Made by a program: the position numbers and the translations under genes | Assembly (NCBI RefSeq): GCF_900115075.1 | Contig: NZ_FOVG01000008.1 | Coordinates: 57,401-121,400 of the forward strand | Direction of reading: 5' to 3' | From: Candidatus Pantoea varia | GTDB taxonomy: Bacteria; Pseudomonadota; Gammaproteobacteria; Enterobacterales; Enterobacteriaceae | Length of the DNA: 64,000 nucleotides | Part shown: positions 62,754 through 64,000 of the stretch, one piece after another | How the letters are laid out: each line of letters begins with the position of its first letter | How positions within the stretch are numbered: position 1 is the stretch's first letter | Notes under the pieces: generated by a model | Told to the model about the DNA's origin: nothing | The model's database searches: none | What the model saw: only the letters and a program-made list of their open reading frames with translations

Positions 62754-63320
62754 ATGACAATTTTAACCGGCATCATTCTGGCCGGTGGTCAGGGCCGCCG
62801 TATGGGTGGTCAGGACAAAGGATTAGTGCAACTGGATGGCAGGCCGCTTTATCAGCATGTCCTTGAACGGCTCAGGCCACAAGTCGACATTGTCATGATT
62901 AATGCTAATCGCAATATTGATCGCTATCAGTTAAGCGGGTGTCGGGTTGTGCAGGATATTTTTGATGATTATCCGGGGCCGCTGGCTGGCATCCACAGTG
63001 CATTGCTCGCCATCGACGGTGAGTGGGCCGCTTTTTGCTCCTGTGATACGCCTGCAGTACCTCTTAACTTCGTGGAAAAGCTGGTCGATCAACGCGGAGA
63101 GGCACCGGCCGTCTGGGTACGCTCACAGTCGCGCGATCATCCTACGTTAGCCCTTATTCACCGTGATATGGCTGCGCCTCTCTATGACTATCTTCAGGCT
63201 GGTGAACGACGTCTGATGCATTTTCTGCGCGACCACGGTGGCCATGCTGTTCAGCTGGATGATGATGAATCCGCTTTCCGCAATATCAATACGCCTGACG
63301 AACTGAATGAGAGAGGTTGA
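62754..63320 (+). CDS. mobA: Molybdenum cofactor guanylyltransferase
   Basis: A 188-residue nucleotidyltransferase (E. coli 194) that attaches GMP to molybdopterin. The nucleotide site is LAGGQGRRMGGQDKGLVQLD, with FDDYPGPLAGIHSAL and FCSCDTPAVP following. One base separates it from mobB. Confidence 0.96.
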   Translation: MTILTGIILAGGQGRRMGGQDKGLVQLDGRPLYQHVLERLRPQVDIVMINANRNIDRYQLSGCRVVQDIFDDYPGPLAGIHSALLAIDGEWAAFCSCDTPAVPLNFVEKLVDQRGEAPAVWVRSQSRDHPTLALIHRDMAAPLYDYLQAGERRLMHFLRDHGGHAVQLDDDESAFRNINTPDELNERG

Positions 63321-63321
63321 T

Positions 63322-63837
63322 ATGTCAGTACCCTTACTTGCGATTGTTGGCTGGAGTGGAACTGGCAAAACGACACTGTTACAGCAGGTGATACCGATTC
63401 TTAGCAGTAAAAGGATTCGCGCCGGGCTGATTAAGCACACACATCATCAGATGGATGTGGATACGCCAGGCAAAGACAGCTATCTGCTCAGAAAAGCGGG
63501 GGCCAGTCAGGTGATGGTGGCCAGTTCAGAGCGATGGGCATTGATGTGCGAGACGCCGGAAAAGCAGTCGATTGATTTGTCTTATCTGCTCAGCCGCATG
63601 GATCACTCTACGCTGGAGATAGTGCTGGTTGAGGGCTTTAAAGAGGAGCCGATACCTAAAATTGTTCTATGGCGTGCCGGGATCAAGGGGGGGATCGAGG
63701 AGTTGCTTGATGAACAGGTGATCGCCGTCGCCAGCGACCAGAAATTAGCGCTGAACGTACCGGTTCTGGATATAAATCGTCCGGATAGCATTGCAGATTT
63801 CATTGCTGACTGGCTGAGAAAGCAGCAAGTCGGGTAA
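63322..63837 (+). CDS. mobB: Molybdopterin-guanine dinucleotide biosynthesis adaptor MobB
   Basis: A P-loop GTPase of 171 residues (E. coli 175) with Walker A GWSGTGKTTLL, LIKHTHHQMDVDTPGKDSY and ILVEGFKEEPIPKIVLW. It assists MobA. GAGAGG lies just before the ATG at 63322; an upstream in-frame ATG at 63307 is inside mobA and less likely. Confidence 0.95.
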   Translation: MSVPLLAIVGWSGTGKTTLLQQVIPILSSKRIRAGLIKHTHHQMDVDTPGKDSYLLRKAGASQVMVASSERWALMCETPEKQSIDLSYLLSRMDHSTLEIVLVEGFKEEPIPKIVLWRAGIKGGIEELLDEQVIAVASDQKLALNVPVLDINRPDSIADFIADWLRKQQVG

Positions 63838-63865
63838 TCCGGCGTGTTTTTCACGATCTGCAGAC

Positions 63866-63900
63866 GTAAAAAAGCCCCGCACGTTCGTGCGGGGCTTCTT
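63866..63900. terminator. rRNA operon terminator
   Basis: AAGCCCCGCACGTTCGTGCG and its partner GGGGCTT form a strong hairpin flanked by an A run and TTCTT. It lies between mobB and the 5S rRNA 3' end, ending the rRNA transcript on the minus strand and possibly mobB. Confidence 0.85.
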
Positions 63901-63910
63901 CACTTATTTG

Positions 63911-64000
63911 ATGCCTGGCAGTTCCCTACTCTCGCATGGGGAGACCCCACACTACCATCGGCGCTACGGCGTTTCACTTCTGAGTTCGGCATGGGGTCAG
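63911..64000 (-). rRNA. rrf: 5S ribosomal RNA, 3' part
   Basis: The minus strand reads CTGACCCCATGCCGAACTCA and onward, ending GGGAACTGCCAGGCAT, the 3' three quarters of enteric 5S rRNA. The 5' end and the rest of the rRNA operon lie beyond the window. Confidence 0.97.

Noticed and set aside
1..64000. CRISPR arrays, tRNA genes and insertion sequences
   Set aside because: I saw no regularly spaced repeats, no transposase ORF and no tRNA-like sequence by eye. Short tRNAs could be missed without a dedicated search.

Overview
The window is chromosomal DNA from an enteric gammaproteobacterium. Nearly every core gene (waa cluster, coaBC-dut-slmA-pyrE-rph, gmk-rpoZ-spoT-trmH-recG, glnALG, hemN, csrC, engB, spf, polA, dsbA, srkA, mobAB) recalls an E. 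coli homologue in sequence and length. The differences in gene order and content fit Erwiniaceae, probably Pantoea or a close relative; that genus call is an inference. No frameshifted core genes are apparent.

Layout. 1-2.9 kb: end of yibQ, then two genes for a glycosyltransferase and a GT-A-like protein. 3.0-5.2 kb: tdh-kbl (threonine catabolism), divergent from the LPS core cluster. 5.4-16.7 kb: hldD-waaF-waaC-GT9-GT8, then waaH-like, waaQ-waaG, then waaA-waaE-coaD. These make and transfer heptose, Kdo, hexoses and probably a uronic acid to build the core. No waaL ligase or heptose kinase is present. 16.7-25.7 kb: mutM, rpmBG, radC, coaBC-dut, slmA, rph-pyrE, a NupC-type nucleoside transporter, a DUF3574 lipoprotein and yicC.

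25.69-27.60 kb: a 1.88-kb AT-rich island at the 3' end of yicC, bounded by a perfect 28-bp direct repeat. It carries only a DUF3289 gene and a DUF943 gene with a 4-bp overlap and no integrase. A GGGAGTAAA-type repeat lies just inside each end. It looks like a minimal integrase-less cassette carrying a candidate toxin and membrane-anchored immunity protein, and is the most interesting object here. The yicC-yicG interval continues with lpxP, a D-serine dehydratase-like enzyme, an SRPBCC protein, an AT-rich gene-free stretch and a C-terminally truncated flippase.

32.7-44.4 kb: yicG, ligB, gmk-rpoZ-spoT-trmH-recG, xanP and yicH, in the E. coli rph-side order but without gltS and dinD. At 44.4 kb the order jumps to genes found elsewhere in E. 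coli: fabY-dtd-yihY-yihX, typA, then the glnALG nitrogen regulon with sigma-54 and NtrC sites. 53.8-64 kb: hemN with a small membrane-protein ORF just upstream, yihI, CsrC sRNA, engB, Spot 42 sRNA, polA, dsbA, srkA-yihD, mobAB, and the 3' end of a 5S rRNA gene marking an rRNA operon that enters from the right on the minus strand.
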